From: a virus
DNA: 26,997 bases
Virus record (IMG/VR): IMGVR_UViG_3300038825_000790
Location: 3,071 to 30,067 of that record
Strand: one strand, 5' to 3'
The notes beneath the pieces were generated by a model. It made no database searches. It had not been told where the DNA came from and saw only the letters and a program-made list of their open reading frames with translations. Every line of letters starts with the position of its first letter. The first letter of the stretch is position 1. This document shows, in pieces, positions 19,787-26,997 of the stretch. The position numbers and the translations under genes are program-made.

Positions 19787-20748
19787 AGTGGTCAACACAA
19801 GAGATTAATATACTTAGGCAGTATGAAAATACAAATAAGAAAGCGTCTGATATTTATGAACAGTTATCTGTAAATGGATATAGTCGTACCTTGAAGGCAG
19901 TTCGGAGGAAAATCGAGTCAATGCGTTTAGGTAAACCTTATAAAAACTTGGATATCTGTAATCTACCAAAGATACTGATGTTAGATATTGAGACTACCCC
20001 TATACCAGTGTGGTCTTGGAGCTTAGGTAATCAATATATACAGACACATAATATGATGAAAGATGCTGATGGTAAAGTAATAGATTGGTATGTACTGAGT
20101 TGGTCTGCGAAATGGTTGTATGACGATCAAGTGTTAAGTGATGTGTTAACTTCAAAAGAAGCTATTGGTAGAAAAGATGAGAGAATACTACAATCAGTAT
20201 GGAGATTGCTTGATGAAGCTGATATCATTATTGCTCATAATGGAGATAGATTTGATTTAAGAAAGTTAAAAGCAAGATTTCTTGCAAATAACATTATGCC
20301 GCCTATGCCTTATAAGACTGTAGATACGTTGAAGGTAGCCAGAAAAGAATTTGCTTTGTCTTCTAACAAACAAGATTATATAACTAAGTTGTTAGGTGTA
20401 CAAGAAAAGTTAGATACAGATTTCCAACTATGGATTGATTGTATGAATGGAGATACAGAAGCTTTAAAAAGAATGGAAAGATATAATAAACATGATGTTA
20501 TTGGTTTAGAGCAAATGTATTTAAAACTTAGACCTTACATAACCAGTCATCCTAATATTGCGATTATGATGGAGGAGAATGTATGTTCTTCTTGTGGAAG
20601 TGATTCGCTAACTAGTGTTGGTAAATATTATTATACTGGTTCAAGTAAGTATGAGCTTTACTATTGTGGTGGTTGTATGTCTCCACATATTCGTGGCAAA
20701 AGTAATATGTCTGAAAAGAATATTCTTATACGTCCAACGGCTAAGTAA
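19783..20748 (+). CDS. DEDD 3'-5' exonuclease with HTH and zinc ribbon
   Basis: 321 residues in three parts. Residues 1-50 look like a Myb/SANT-type helix-turn-helix (WSTQEINILRQYE; SRTLKAVRRKIESM). Residues ~62-255 are an RNase-H-fold exonuclease: Exo I MLDIETTP (Asp68, Glu70), Exo II AHNGDRFDLRKL (Asp158), Exo III RYNKHDVIGL (Tyr234, Asp238), the DEDDy pattern. Residues 268-298 hold CSSC/CGGC, a zinc ribbon. It is a metal-dependent nuclease without a polymerase domain; it could proofread in trans or trim DNA ends. GGGAG precedes the ATG. The TerS promoter starts three bases after its stop. Confidence 0.85.
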   Translation: MKWSTQEINILRQYENTNKKASDIYEQLSVNGYSRTLKAVRRKIESMRLGKPYKNLDICNLPKILMLDIETTPIPVWSWSLGNQYIQTHNMMKDADGKVIDWYVLSWSAKWLYDDQVLSDVLTSKEAIGRKDERILQSVWRLLDEADIIIAHNGDRFDLRKLKARFLANNIMPPMPYKTVDTLKVARKEFALSSNKQDYITKLLGVQEKLDTDFQLWIDCMNGDTEALKRMERYNKHDVIGLEQMYLKLRPYITSHPNIAIMMEENVCSSCGSDSLTSVGKYYYTGSSKYELYYCGGCMSPHIRGKSNMSEKNILIRPTAK

Positions 20749-20750
20749 TC

Positions 20751-20779
20751 TTGACTTTATGTGTAAAACAGCTTATATT
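20751..20779 (+). promoter_or_regulatory. Rightward sigma70-type promoter for the packaging genes
   Basis: TTGACT (20751-20756), 17 bases, TATATT (20774-20779) followed by G. The predicted start near 20786 leaves about 2-3 bases before the ATG at 20789. An in-frame TAG sits directly before that ATG and no Shine-Dalgarno is present. Confidence 0.8.
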
Positions 20780-20788
20780 GAATAATAG

Positions 20789-21553
20789 ATGATTACCAGA
20801 AAAATAAAAAAGGTAAATCATCCGATTTATGAAAATGTTGAAGAATTCCAGAGGTACAATCCTAGTGGTGATGTTGTCAGCAATTGGAGGAAAGGCACCG
20901 AGGGTAGCTGGGTAGTTTCAGACGATGGACAAGTTTGCCAGGTATTGAAACGTGGGGAGTTGCGTGCATCCGCTTCTAACAAAGTAGTTAGAAATTATAT
21001 TAGGATACCTCTGGGAACTTTTGTTTGCGATGAGAAAGTTAAGATAGAAGGAGAGCCTAGAAAAAATCTTTACTCATTTGGCTTGGCTGATAAGAGTGCT
21101 TATAGACACAAGATTGAGAAAAAGGAAACCACACAAAGAGAGTTTTTGTTTGCTCAGTTTGTGGCTAAGGGCGAAAACATAGTAGATGCTTTCTTAAAAG
21201 CTTATCCTACAGACAATCGTCGTTATGCGGAAGGTCAAGCCAAAATTTTATTAAAAGCAAAGAGGATACAGAAATTGATTAGAGATGAAATAGATAAAGT
21301 ACTTGTGGATGCTGATATAACTCCTTTGTATCTTTTAGAACAAATGAGAAGTATTGTAGATAGTGGCGACTCTCAAGATAGAGATAAAATTCAAGCAATA
21401 AAAACCTTAATGCAGATTAGCGGAATGATGGATACTGAAAAGAGAACTGAATCCGTTGCTGTATTCCAAGGATTTACAAAGGAGCAATTAGATGCGATCG
21501 GGTCAGGCAAAGTCAAACAGCTTGCAGCGGCTGAAAAAGAAGTTGAACTCTAA
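20789..21553 (+). CDS. terS: Terminase small subunit (probable)
   Basis: 254 residues. The C-terminal half fits small terminase proteins: QREFLFAQFVAKGENIVDAF, LKAYPTDNRRYAEGQAKILL, then IQKLIRDEIDKVLVDADITP and IQAIKTLMQISGMMDTEK. This is a helix-turn-helix-like segment that would bind the packaging site, then a helical oligomerisation core. The first ~110 residues are a basic, strand-rich extra domain that I do not recognise. The gene has its own promoter and lies three small genes before TerL. The call rests on sequence flavour and position; no motif is absolutely diagnostic. Confidence 0.8.
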   Translation: MITRKIKKVNHPIYENVEEFQRYNPSGDVVSNWRKGTEGSWVVSDDGQVCQVLKRGELRASASNKVVRNYIRIPLGTFVCDEKVKIEGEPRKNLYSFGLADKSAYRHKIEKKETTQREFLFAQFVAKGENIVDAFLKAYPTDNRRYAEGQAKILLKAKRIQKLIRDEIDKVLVDADITPLYLLEQMRSIVDSGDSQDRDKIQAIKTLMQISGMMDTEKRTESVAVFQGFTKEQLDAIGSGKVKQLAAAEKEVEL

Positions 21554-21716
21554 ACATTGCGACCTTTGTGGGTCAAAATTATTTCCATCAGCTTTTATAA
21601 TACAAAATTTAGATAGTGATAGCATATATGTTGAATGCGTAAGTTGCTTTACTATCTATGATGAAAAGTTAGAGATAGATAGTGTCGGTTTACCAGAAAT
21701 ACATGGAGTGAGTTAA
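21492..21716 (+). CDS. Small zinc-ribbon protein, up to 74 aa
   Basis: From the ATG at 21492 it overlaps TerS by 62 bases; a TTG at 21543 would reduce this to 11. The core is HCDLCGSKLFPSAF and YVECVSCFTIYDEKLE, two CxxC knuckles 26 residues apart. Its stop overlaps the next ATG by one base. Function unknown. Confidence 0.65.
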   Translation: MRSGQAKSNSLQRLKKKLNSKHCDLCGSKLFPSAFIIQNLDSDSIYVECVSCFTIYDEKLEIDSVGLPEIHGVS

Positions 21717-21955
21717 TGAAAAAAGTTAGTTTTGAGTTTGAATTAGAGGTGCATGATAAATTAAGAGATGAAGATTTAAAAGAATGCATATCAAATTACT
21801 TAATAAATGAAGAATCTTTTGGCGCGCTTGTGATGAAAGTTATTGGAGAGCCAGGAAGCTCTCAGTATTTTGATATAAACTTTAGAAAGTTTGATTTAAA
21901 ACCAAAAGAAAAACCTAAGCCTAAGTCTAAAGCAAAAACAAAAACAAAAAAATGA
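21716..21955 (+). CDS. Small protein with Lys/Pro tail, 79 aa
   Basis: The first ~62 residues look like a small alpha/beta domain (KKVSFEFELEVHDKLRDEDL; SSQYFDINFRKFDL); the tail is low-complexity Lys/Pro/Thr (KPKEKPKPKSKAKTKTKK). It starts in TAATG and ends in ATGA, so it is coupled on both sides. Function unknown. Confidence 0.7.
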   Translation: MKKVSFEFELEVHDKLRDEDLKECISNYLINEESFGALVMKVIGEPGSSQYFDINFRKFDLKPKEKPKPKSKAKTKTKK

Positions 21956-22302
21956 AGTTAGCTGTATACGGAACATTAAGAAGTGGTAATAAGAATACAG
22001 GTATACTAGAAAATTCTTCACTTGTATATCCAGGTCATCATACTTTTCCAGCTGTTATACAAAACAAAAATGGTTCTGGAACTGTAGTAGAAGTCCATGA
22101 TGTCACTGAAGAAGATTTAGCTAGATATGATATGTATGAAGGAATTGATTCTGGATTATATAGAAGAGTTAAGACTGATGTTAAAATGGATAGTGGAGAT
22201 ACAGAAAATGTTTGGGTGTATGTAGCTGGCGATGAGTTAATGCAAAGAAGTAATTCTTTTAAAGTTATTAAAAGCGGAGATTGGTACAATAGAAAAGTTT
22301 AA
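21952..22302 (+). CDS. Gamma-glutamylcyclotransferase-like protein (AIG2/GGCT fold)
   Basis: 116 residues with the family's opening KLAVYGTLRSGNKNT (YGTLR-x-G), the central LARYDMYEGIDSGLYRR and the final strand ENVWVYVAGDE. GGCT-fold enzymes turn gamma-glutamyl amines into 5-oxoproline plus free amine. The catalytic Glu is probably in DMYEG or just before, but I cannot fix it by eye, and many relatives are uncharacterised. It sits inside the packaging operon and its end overlaps the open frame leading to TerL. A link to the amidoligase system on the other strand is possible. Confidence 0.78.
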   Translation: MKLAVYGTLRSGNKNTGILENSSLVYPGHHTFPAVIQNKNGSGTVVEVHDVTEEDLARYDMYEGIDSGLYRRVKTDVKMDSGDTENVWVYVAGDELMQRSNSFKVIKSGDWYNRKV

Positions 22303-22345
22303 TATAATACCTAATGACCTAAGTGAAAAAGAACGTGTTCTTAAT

Positions 22346-23860
22346 ATGGTATCTAAAGACCTAGTTGCTTTTGGTCAACTGTTTTTGCCTGAGGATTTTA
22401 TGAAAAGTTCTCCAGCTCCATTTCATTATGAAGTTGGAAATAAATTACTAGATAGAACTTTAAGAAAGCTATGTGTTGTTCTTCCTAGAGGTCACTCTAA
22501 ATCTACAATGGCTAAAGCAGCTTTACTTCATAGAATATATTTTAACCCTAAAGGAAAAAAAGAATTTGCAGCTTGGGTATCGGAAGAACAGGGTCAAGCA
22601 GTTGATCATTTAAAGTATATAAAAAATCATATTGAATATAATAATGCATTACATTATTACTTCGGAGATATGGTTGGAAATAAATGGACTGAAAAAGAAA
22701 TAACTACTAGCAGAGGAGACAGGTTAATTGCAAAAGGAACAAGTCAAAGACTTAGAGGTAGGTCTGAGCTAGGTACACGATATACAAATATTATACTTGA
22801 TGACTTTGAATCTGAATTAAATACTAAAACTCCAGACAGAAGAAGAGAAATTAAAGAGTGGTTGATGTCTACAGTTTATCCATCATTAGAAGAGTCAAAA
22901 GGAAACGAAGGTTCTATCTGGTTGATTGGTACTATTGTACATTATGATTCTGCATTGCAAGCCATATACGATGGTTATTTAGAAGCTAAAGATAAAGACG
23001 AAGAGTATACTTGGGATGTTATTTTTCATAGAGTTTTAGAAGATGGAAAACCTCTTTGGGAATCTTATTTTAATAAGAAAAAAATAAATCAAATAAGAAA
23101 AGATTATGAGAATGTAGGTCAGTTACATAAGTTTGCTCAAGAGTATATGAATGATGCTAGAGACTTGGCAACTGCTAAATTTAAAATAGATAAATTGCAA
23201 CATCATGATTATCAATTTGTTTCAAGTAACAAACAGGCTTACATAAGGGATAATGATAAAGTTATTCCAGTTAATGTTTATATTGGTGTTGATTTAGCTT
23301 ATGAATCTAATGCTCATAATGACTTCCAAGTTATAATGGTAACTGCTGTGGACAGTGAAAAGAATTTTTATATATTAGATTATTATCACGAGCATCTTCC
23401 TTTGTATGAAATGCCTCAAAAAATATTTGAATACGCTAAAATGTATTCTCCAGTTAGAAGAGTTAATGTAGAACACGTTGGTGCTCAGGGTATCATAAAA
23501 GACTCTGTTAATAAGATGGGTGGATTTGATAGAAAGATGGCACCAGGTATTGCAAGAGGAGTTAGACCTCCTAATGGAATAAAAAAAGAAGATAGATTAG
23601 AATCTGCATTATGTCCTATTGTTAACAGAGGAAAGTTATTTCATAGAAAGATACATCAAGAAATTGTTGATGAGATGTTTCACTTTCCAAAAGGAAAGAA
23701 CGATGACCTACTTGATGGTCTTTGGTATTCTGTAGTCAATGCTAGATCTCCTCTTAGTAAAAGCTTTTCTTCTGATAAATTTGATGTTGAAAAATCAGAT
23801 AGACGTAAAAAATCAAAGAAATCTCTTGTTAGAAGCTGGATTACTGGACAAAGAACCTAA
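22346..23860 (+). CDS. terL: Terminase large subunit
   Basis: 504 residues from the first ATG. ATPase: Walker A-like VVLPRGHSKST (44-54; R-G-H-S-K-S-T variant), Walker B NIILDDFESE (about 148-157) and a coupling segment WLIGTIVHYDSA. RNase-H-type nuclease: VYIGVDLAYES (first Asp), VNVEHVGAQG (Glu), then GKNDDLLDGLWYS (C-terminal Asp). It powers and cuts DNA during packaging. The ATG at 22346 has a poor Shine-Dalgarno, and the frame continues upstream with sensible residues (NIIPNDLSEKERVLN) but no ATG, GTG or TTG, so the true start may be ATA or ATT between 22280 and 22307. Confidence 0.96.
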   Translation: MVSKDLVAFGQLFLPEDFMKSSPAPFHYEVGNKLLDRTLRKLCVVLPRGHSKSTMAKAALLHRIYFNPKGKKEFAAWVSEEQGQAVDHLKYIKNHIEYNNALHYYFGDMVGNKWTEKEITTSRGDRLIAKGTSQRLRGRSELGTRYTNIILDDFESELNTKTPDRRREIKEWLMSTVYPSLEESKGNEGSIWLIGTIVHYDSALQAIYDGYLEAKDKDEEYTWDVIFHRVLEDGKPLWESYFNKKKINQIRKDYENVGQLHKFAQEYMNDARDLATAKFKIDKLQHHDYQFVSSNKQAYIRDNDKVIPVNVYIGVDLAYESNAHNDFQVIMVTAVDSEKNFYILDYYHEHLPLYEMPQKIFEYAKMYSPVRRVNVEHVGAQGIIKDSVNKMGGFDRKMAPGIARGVRPPNGIKKEDRLESALCPIVNRGKLFHRKIHQEIVDEMFHFPKGKNDDLLDGLWYSVVNARSPLSKSFSSDKFDVEKSDRRKKSKKSLVRSWITGQRT

Positions 23861-23866
23861 AAATGC

Positions 23867-23895
23867 TTGACAAATAGCACACTTTGTGTTATATT
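23867..23895 (+). promoter_or_regulatory. Rightward sigma70-type promoter for the virion genes
   Basis: TTGACA (23867-23872), 17 bases, TATATT (23890-23895). The predicted start near 23902 leaves a ~22-base leader with AAGGAG (23911-23916) ahead of the portal gene. The -35 begins six bases after the TerL stop. Confidence 0.85.
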
Positions 23896-23923
23896 ATATA
23901 TATAGATACCAAGGAGTCGCAAT

Positions 23924-25933
23924 ATTAACTACGTAGAAACTTTTGCCGAGCATGAAGATGCTCAGGCTAACCGAGACTTATGGAGAAGATGGAGAGATGC
24001 TAGGTCTAACTGGGAAGTAGAATCTAGAGATGCTATAGATTTTGTTCTAGGCAATCACTATTCTACTGAAGAATCAGAAATGCTTCAATCAGTTGGGCAA
24101 GGTGATTTTATTATAGACAGAGTTTATGCTGCTGTAGATAAGCTTAAGTCTTTATTAACTTCTAGGAATCCAAAATTCTCTGCTGTTGCTAGAGAGGATT
24201 CCGATTATAAACTAGCAAACGTATGGCGTACCATACTAGAGTACGTTTGGGATATCTCCGATTGTAACACACATTTTAAACAAGTAGTGCATGATTACTC
24301 TGTTGCAGGCATAGGTTATTTCTATGTTTATGTTGACCCAGAATCAGACTATGGAAGAGGTGATGTTAAAATTACAGGAGTGAATCCTTTTCGTGTTTAT
24401 GTAGACCCAGCCTCAAGAGATAGATATAACGCAGATGCTTCTTCTATTATGCTTTCTACTATTCTTACCAAAGAGCAACTCCTTGGATTATACCCACAAC
24501 TTGAAGAAATAATAGATAGTATAGATAGTTCAACAGATGAAGAAGATTATCCTGCCTCCAAAAAGAAAAATTCCTCTTCTTCTTTTACGCCTGACATTGT
24601 TAAAGATTATGATCGCGGTGGTTACGAAAAATTCAGAATCTTGGAGAGGTTTGAAAAAATTAAAGTTCCTTATTACAGATTGTTTAATAAGGAAACTCAA
24701 GAAGAAAAAATAGTAGATTTAGAATCATTTCAAAAAATTCTATCTGAAAACTCTCATTTGATAGAATCGGGACTGGTAGAAGCAGTAGAAGTCCTACAGA
24801 CACGTATACGACACGTCGCGACTGTAGGGCAAATTTTACTATACGAGCAAGTTCTCAACACTGATATATATCCTATTGTACCAGTCCCAAATATTTGGAC
24901 TAACACTCCATATCCTAAATCAGATGTTACTAAAGTAAAAGATTCACAAAGATTAATTAATAAATTATTTTCACTTACATTAAGCCATGCTCAAGCTTCA
25001 GCTGGTTTAAAATTGTTAGTTCCAGAAGGTAGTGTAGATGATATAGGTCAGTTAGAAAGAGACTGGGCTAATCCAAATGCGGTTATTGAATATAATCCAG
25101 AGTTTGGTGAACCACACTATCCAGCTCCTCAACCATTGGCTTCAGAGTTTTATGGCTTAATTGCTAGAGTGGAACATTATATAGATTTAAATTTTGGCAT
25201 ATCAGAATTAATGCAAGGATTTAGACAAGGAACTCCAGATACGGCTAGAGGGACGTATATGCTTCAAGAAATGGGAGAGACTAGAGGACGTTCCAAACTT
25301 AAAGATATAGAGGGAAGCCTAGATGTTCTTGGAAAAGTAGTATATAACTTTTGCAAAGGACACTATGGATTTAAAAAGACTTTTAGAGTCGTGCAACCGA
25401 ACAATGACTTAACAGAATTTACCATCAACAATAGAATGTATGATGATAAAACTAATGAGTTAATGTCTATTGAGAATGATATTTCTCTTGGTCAGCATGA
25501 TATTCGGATAATATCAGGTTCAACGCTACCATCTAATAAGATGGCTGAGTACAATATGTATTTAGATGCTTATAAGTTGGGCTTGGTAGATGATGTCGAG
25601 GTTTTAAAGAAAACAGAAATCTACGACAAAGAAGGTGTCTTGCAACGGAAAGGCGCTATGAGTCAGATGCAAGGTTACATACAACAACTTGAAGAACAGG
25701 TTAAGAAACTAAGTGGTGATTTGCAAACGTCAGAACGTGAAGCAGTAAATGCTAGAAAGCAAACTATTACTCAGAAATTTAAGACTGGATTAGATTCCGT
25801 TCTTAGTGATATAAAAGATAAAGAAAGAAAAAATCTGAACAAGTTAGAAAATGTAATTGACAAAGCTGATTTGCAGGCTAAGTATGGTCAAAAGCAGGGA
25901 CAAGGCATACAGGGTGCCGAAGAAGGCGTTTAA
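23924..25933 (+). CDS. Portal protein, apparent ATT start
   Basis: 669 residues if begun at ATT 23924, 617 from the first ATG at 24080. The 52 upstream codons read as protein (NYVETFAEHEDAQANRDLW; EVESRDAIDFVLGNHY) and AAGGAG lies seven bases before the ATT; no ATG, GTG or TTG occurs between. The body fits T7-like head-tail portals: FIIDRVYAAVDKLKSLLTSR, GIGYFYVYVDPESDYG, NPFRVYVDPASRDRYNAD, SELMQGFRQGTPDTARG, then a long C-terminal coiled coil and a Gln/Gly-rich end. It should form the dodecameric ring for DNA entry. It follows TerL and precedes scaffold, as expected. Confidence 0.9.
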   Translation: MNYVETFAEHEDAQANRDLWRRWRDARSNWEVESRDAIDFVLGNHYSTEESEMLQSVGQGDFIIDRVYAAVDKLKSLLTSRNPKFSAVAREDSDYKLANVWRTILEYVWDISDCNTHFKQVVHDYSVAGIGYFYVYVDPESDYGRGDVKITGVNPFRVYVDPASRDRYNADASSIMLSTILTKEQLLGLYPQLEEIIDSIDSSTDEEDYPASKKKNSSSSFTPDIVKDYDRGGYEKFRILERFEKIKVPYYRLFNKETQEEKIVDLESFQKILSENSHLIESGLVEAVEVLQTRIRHVATVGQILLYEQVLNTDIYPIVPVPNIWTNTPYPKSDVTKVKDSQRLINKLFSLTLSHAQASAGLKLLVPEGSVDDIGQLERDWANPNAVIEYNPEFGEPHYPAPQPLASEFYGLIARVEHYIDLNFGISELMQGFRQGTPDTARGTYMLQEMGETRGRSKLKDIEGSLDVLGKVVYNFCKGHYGFKKTFRVVQPNNDLTEFTINNRMYDDKTNELMSIENDISLGQHDIRIISGSTLPSNKMAEYNMYLDAYKLGLVDDVEVLKKTEIYDKEGVLQRKGAMSQMQGYIQQLEEQVKKLSGDLQTSEREAVNARKQTITQKFKTGLDSVLSDIKDKERKNLNKLENVIDKADLQAKYGQKQGQGIQGAEEGV

Positions 25934-26045
25934 GGTTAACAATCAGAGTCAAGCTTTACCTAAGGGATATCTATTGGTATCGCCCATTTTAAGAGTAAAG
26001 AGATTCGGAAAGGAAGAATGGAAGACCAGAAAACAGAACAAGTAG
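25914..26045 (+). CDS. Small basic protein between portal and scaffold, 43 aa
   Basis: A GTG start at 25914, with AAGG upstream, gives PKKAFKVNNQSQALPKGYLL then VSPILRVKRFGKEEWKTRKQ. It overlaps the portal end by 20 bases and the scaffold start by 28, and fills the gap between them. An in-frame ATG at 25857 would run far into the portal gene. Basic; function unknown. Confidence 0.65.
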   Translation: MPKKAFKVNNQSQALPKGYLLVSPILRVKRFGKEEWKTRKQNK

Positions 26046-26893
26046 GAAAGACTTATGAAGATAAGTTAGTTGAGGATCGTCAGGGTATTGATATATCAAT
26101 GCCAGACGTTGAGGTAGTTAGTAAAGAAGTCTCAGTTGATGAAAATATGGAAGCTGAGGGTGAAGGTGTTGTAAGAAGACCTAGTGTTATTACCGATGAA
26201 GGTAATGAAGAGCAAATAGATTATGGTACTGATTGGGAAAATGAAACTAAAAAATTCCAATCTATGTATGATAAACAAAAAGCTGAATACGATTCTTTGC
26301 AATCTCAAGTTCAACAAATGGAACCTTTAAAACAATTGCAAAATGTTTTAGAATCTAGACCTGATGTAGTTGAAGCTATACAGGAAAGATTACAGGGAAA
26401 ACCTACTACTAGAAATGAGACGATTCAACCTGATAATCAAGTTGATGAATCCTCATTTGACCCGTGGGAAGCCTATTACAAACCCGACTCTCCTTCGTAT
26501 AAATTACGAGTAGAGAAGGAAAGGGCTTTGGTTAACGAAGCAGTCACCGAACAGATGGCTGGTATCCAAAGTCAGGTTGCTATGCAGAATTTAAAAGGCG
26601 AGTTAAAGTCTAAGTACGGTATGGCGGATGATAGTGAAATTGAAGAATTTATTAACTTTGCAATGACTCCAAGAGATCAATTGCCAGTTGATTTATTAAT
26701 TGATGTTTACAGACAGCATTACAATAAAGGTGTTAATGCTCCATCATCTGAAAATATACAAGCTGTGGCGAATACTCAAGCTATGCCAAAGTCAGCTGGT
26801 GTTTTACAGGGCGGTGAGCCTAACGTAAAAAGCGAAGTTGATGTTTCTTGGGATAGAATTTTAAAGGCTGGCAACGCAGGAAGATTACTTTAA
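26018..26893 (+). CDS. Capsid scaffolding protein (probable)
   Basis: 291 residues, acidic and without cysteine. The N-terminal ~75 residues are Glu/Asp/Val-rich and probably disordered; a coiled coil follows (TKKFQSMYDKQKAEYDSLQS, VQQMEPLKQLQ), then a Pro/Asn-rich hinge and a C-terminal helical region with YKLRVEKERALVNEAVTEQM. The composition and its place between portal and capsid are those of T7-type scaffolds that guide procapsid assembly. The ending WDRILKAGNAGRLL is typical of scaffold ends that touch capsid protein. AAGGA precedes the ATG. The call is positional plus composition. Confidence 0.85.
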   Translation: MEDQKTEQVGKTYEDKLVEDRQGIDISMPDVEVVSKEVSVDENMEAEGEGVVRRPSVITDEGNEEQIDYGTDWENETKKFQSMYDKQKAEYDSLQSQVQQMEPLKQLQNVLESRPDVVEAIQERLQGKPTTRNETIQPDNQVDESSFDPWEAYYKPDSPSYKLRVEKERALVNEAVTEQMAGIQSQVAMQNLKGELKSKYGMADDSEIEEFINFAMTPRDQLPVDLLIDVYRQHYNKGVNAPSSENIQAVANTQAMPKSAGVLQGGEPNVKSEVDVSWDRILKAGNAGRLL

Positions 26894-26922
26894 AATAAAA
26901 TAAATAACGGAGGTTATTAAAA

Positions 26923-26997
26923 ATGGCTATTACACAGGGAACTAAACTCTCTAGTAATATTACGGCTGCTGCAACTAGCGCAGGTGTAGGTCAAGCT
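26923..26997 (+). CDS. Start of the probable major capsid protein (runs off the window)
   Basis: Only 25 codons are present (MAITQGTKLSSNITAAATSA, then GVGQA). A near-perfect GGAGGTT Shine-Dalgarno lies about nine bases upstream, one of the strongest in the window, as expected for an abundant protein. The call rests on position after scaffold. Confidence 0.7.
   Translation, partial: MAITQGTKLSSNITAAATSAGVGQA

Noticed and set aside
25857-25913. ATG start for the small gene between portal and scaffold
   Set aside because: It would overlap the portal coiled-coil end by 77 bases; the GTG at 25914 gives a typical MPKK start with AAGG upstream.
1-26997. tRNA genes, CRISPR arrays, insertion sequences, integrase or att site
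   Set aside because: I looked for tRNA T-loop sequence, regular spaced repeats, transposase or integrase motifs and terminal inverted repeats, and saw none. A tRNA-finding program could still detect an unusual one.

Overview
The window is a low-GC piece (roughly one third G+C by eye) of a tailed double-stranded DNA phage. Tightly packed genes, 1-8 base overlaps, many small zinc-ribbon proteins and a recognisable terminase/portal/scaffold/capsid order support this. The gene set resembles short-tailed-type phages of low-GC marine bacteria (SAR11-like hosts). That host assignment is inference from style and from proteobacterial-type promoters; nothing in the window proves it. No integrase, RNA polymerase, DNA polymerase or tRNA was recognised.

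Layout. (1) 1-4170, rightward: the end of the late region, with the C-terminal part of a large virion-associated protein, four tiny very basic proteins and two unknown proteins. (2) 4172-4211: a terminator that pairs fully only in leftward RNA, at the convergent junction. (3) 4238-18841, leftward: a ~14.6 kb early/middle block. Read in transcription order it holds small membrane and unknown proteins, a pyrimidine-dimer-glycosylase-like protein, a class II glutamine amidotransferase, a small unknown protein, a GS-fold amidoligase, a Cas4/RecB-like nuclease, a DUF1071-type annealing protein, an SSB-like protein, a Dcm-type cytosine methyltransferase, a run of small overlapping genes, a Holliday-junction-resolvase-like nuclease, zinc-ribbon proteins, a DnaB-type helicase, a zinc metallopeptidase and finally a 58-residue ribosomal protein bS21 homologue. 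(4) 17648-18290: a non-coding, repeat-bearing region (candidate origin or control region). (5) 18950-19022: back-to-back divergent promoters. (6) 19029-26997, rightward: a Cys-rich protein, an Nmad1/DUF1599-like protein, a DEDD exonuclease, small terminase, a gamma-glutamylcyclotransferase-like protein, large terminase, portal, scaffold and the first 25 codons of the probable major capsid protein. On a circular map the rightward late genes would run on into region 1.

How it works together. Helicase, SSB-like protein, annealing protein, exonuclease and resolvase form a recombination-dependent replication set that must borrow a polymerase. Four promoters share one form, TTGnnn-17 bp-TATATT. Two of the rightward ones place the transcript start on or within a few bases of an ATG that has no Shine-Dalgarno (leaderless or nearly so).

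Most worth a second look: the portal gene appears to start at ATT, with an ideal AAGGAG, 52 codons before its first ATG. The large terminase frame also runs upstream of its first ATG with no standard start. The same phage carries a bS21 gene, whose product sits at the 30S initiation site. Separately, the amidoligase plus amidotransferase pair, both with zinc ribbons, with a small unknown gene between them and a cyclotransferase-like gene elsewhere, looks like an uncharacterised amide-forming system.
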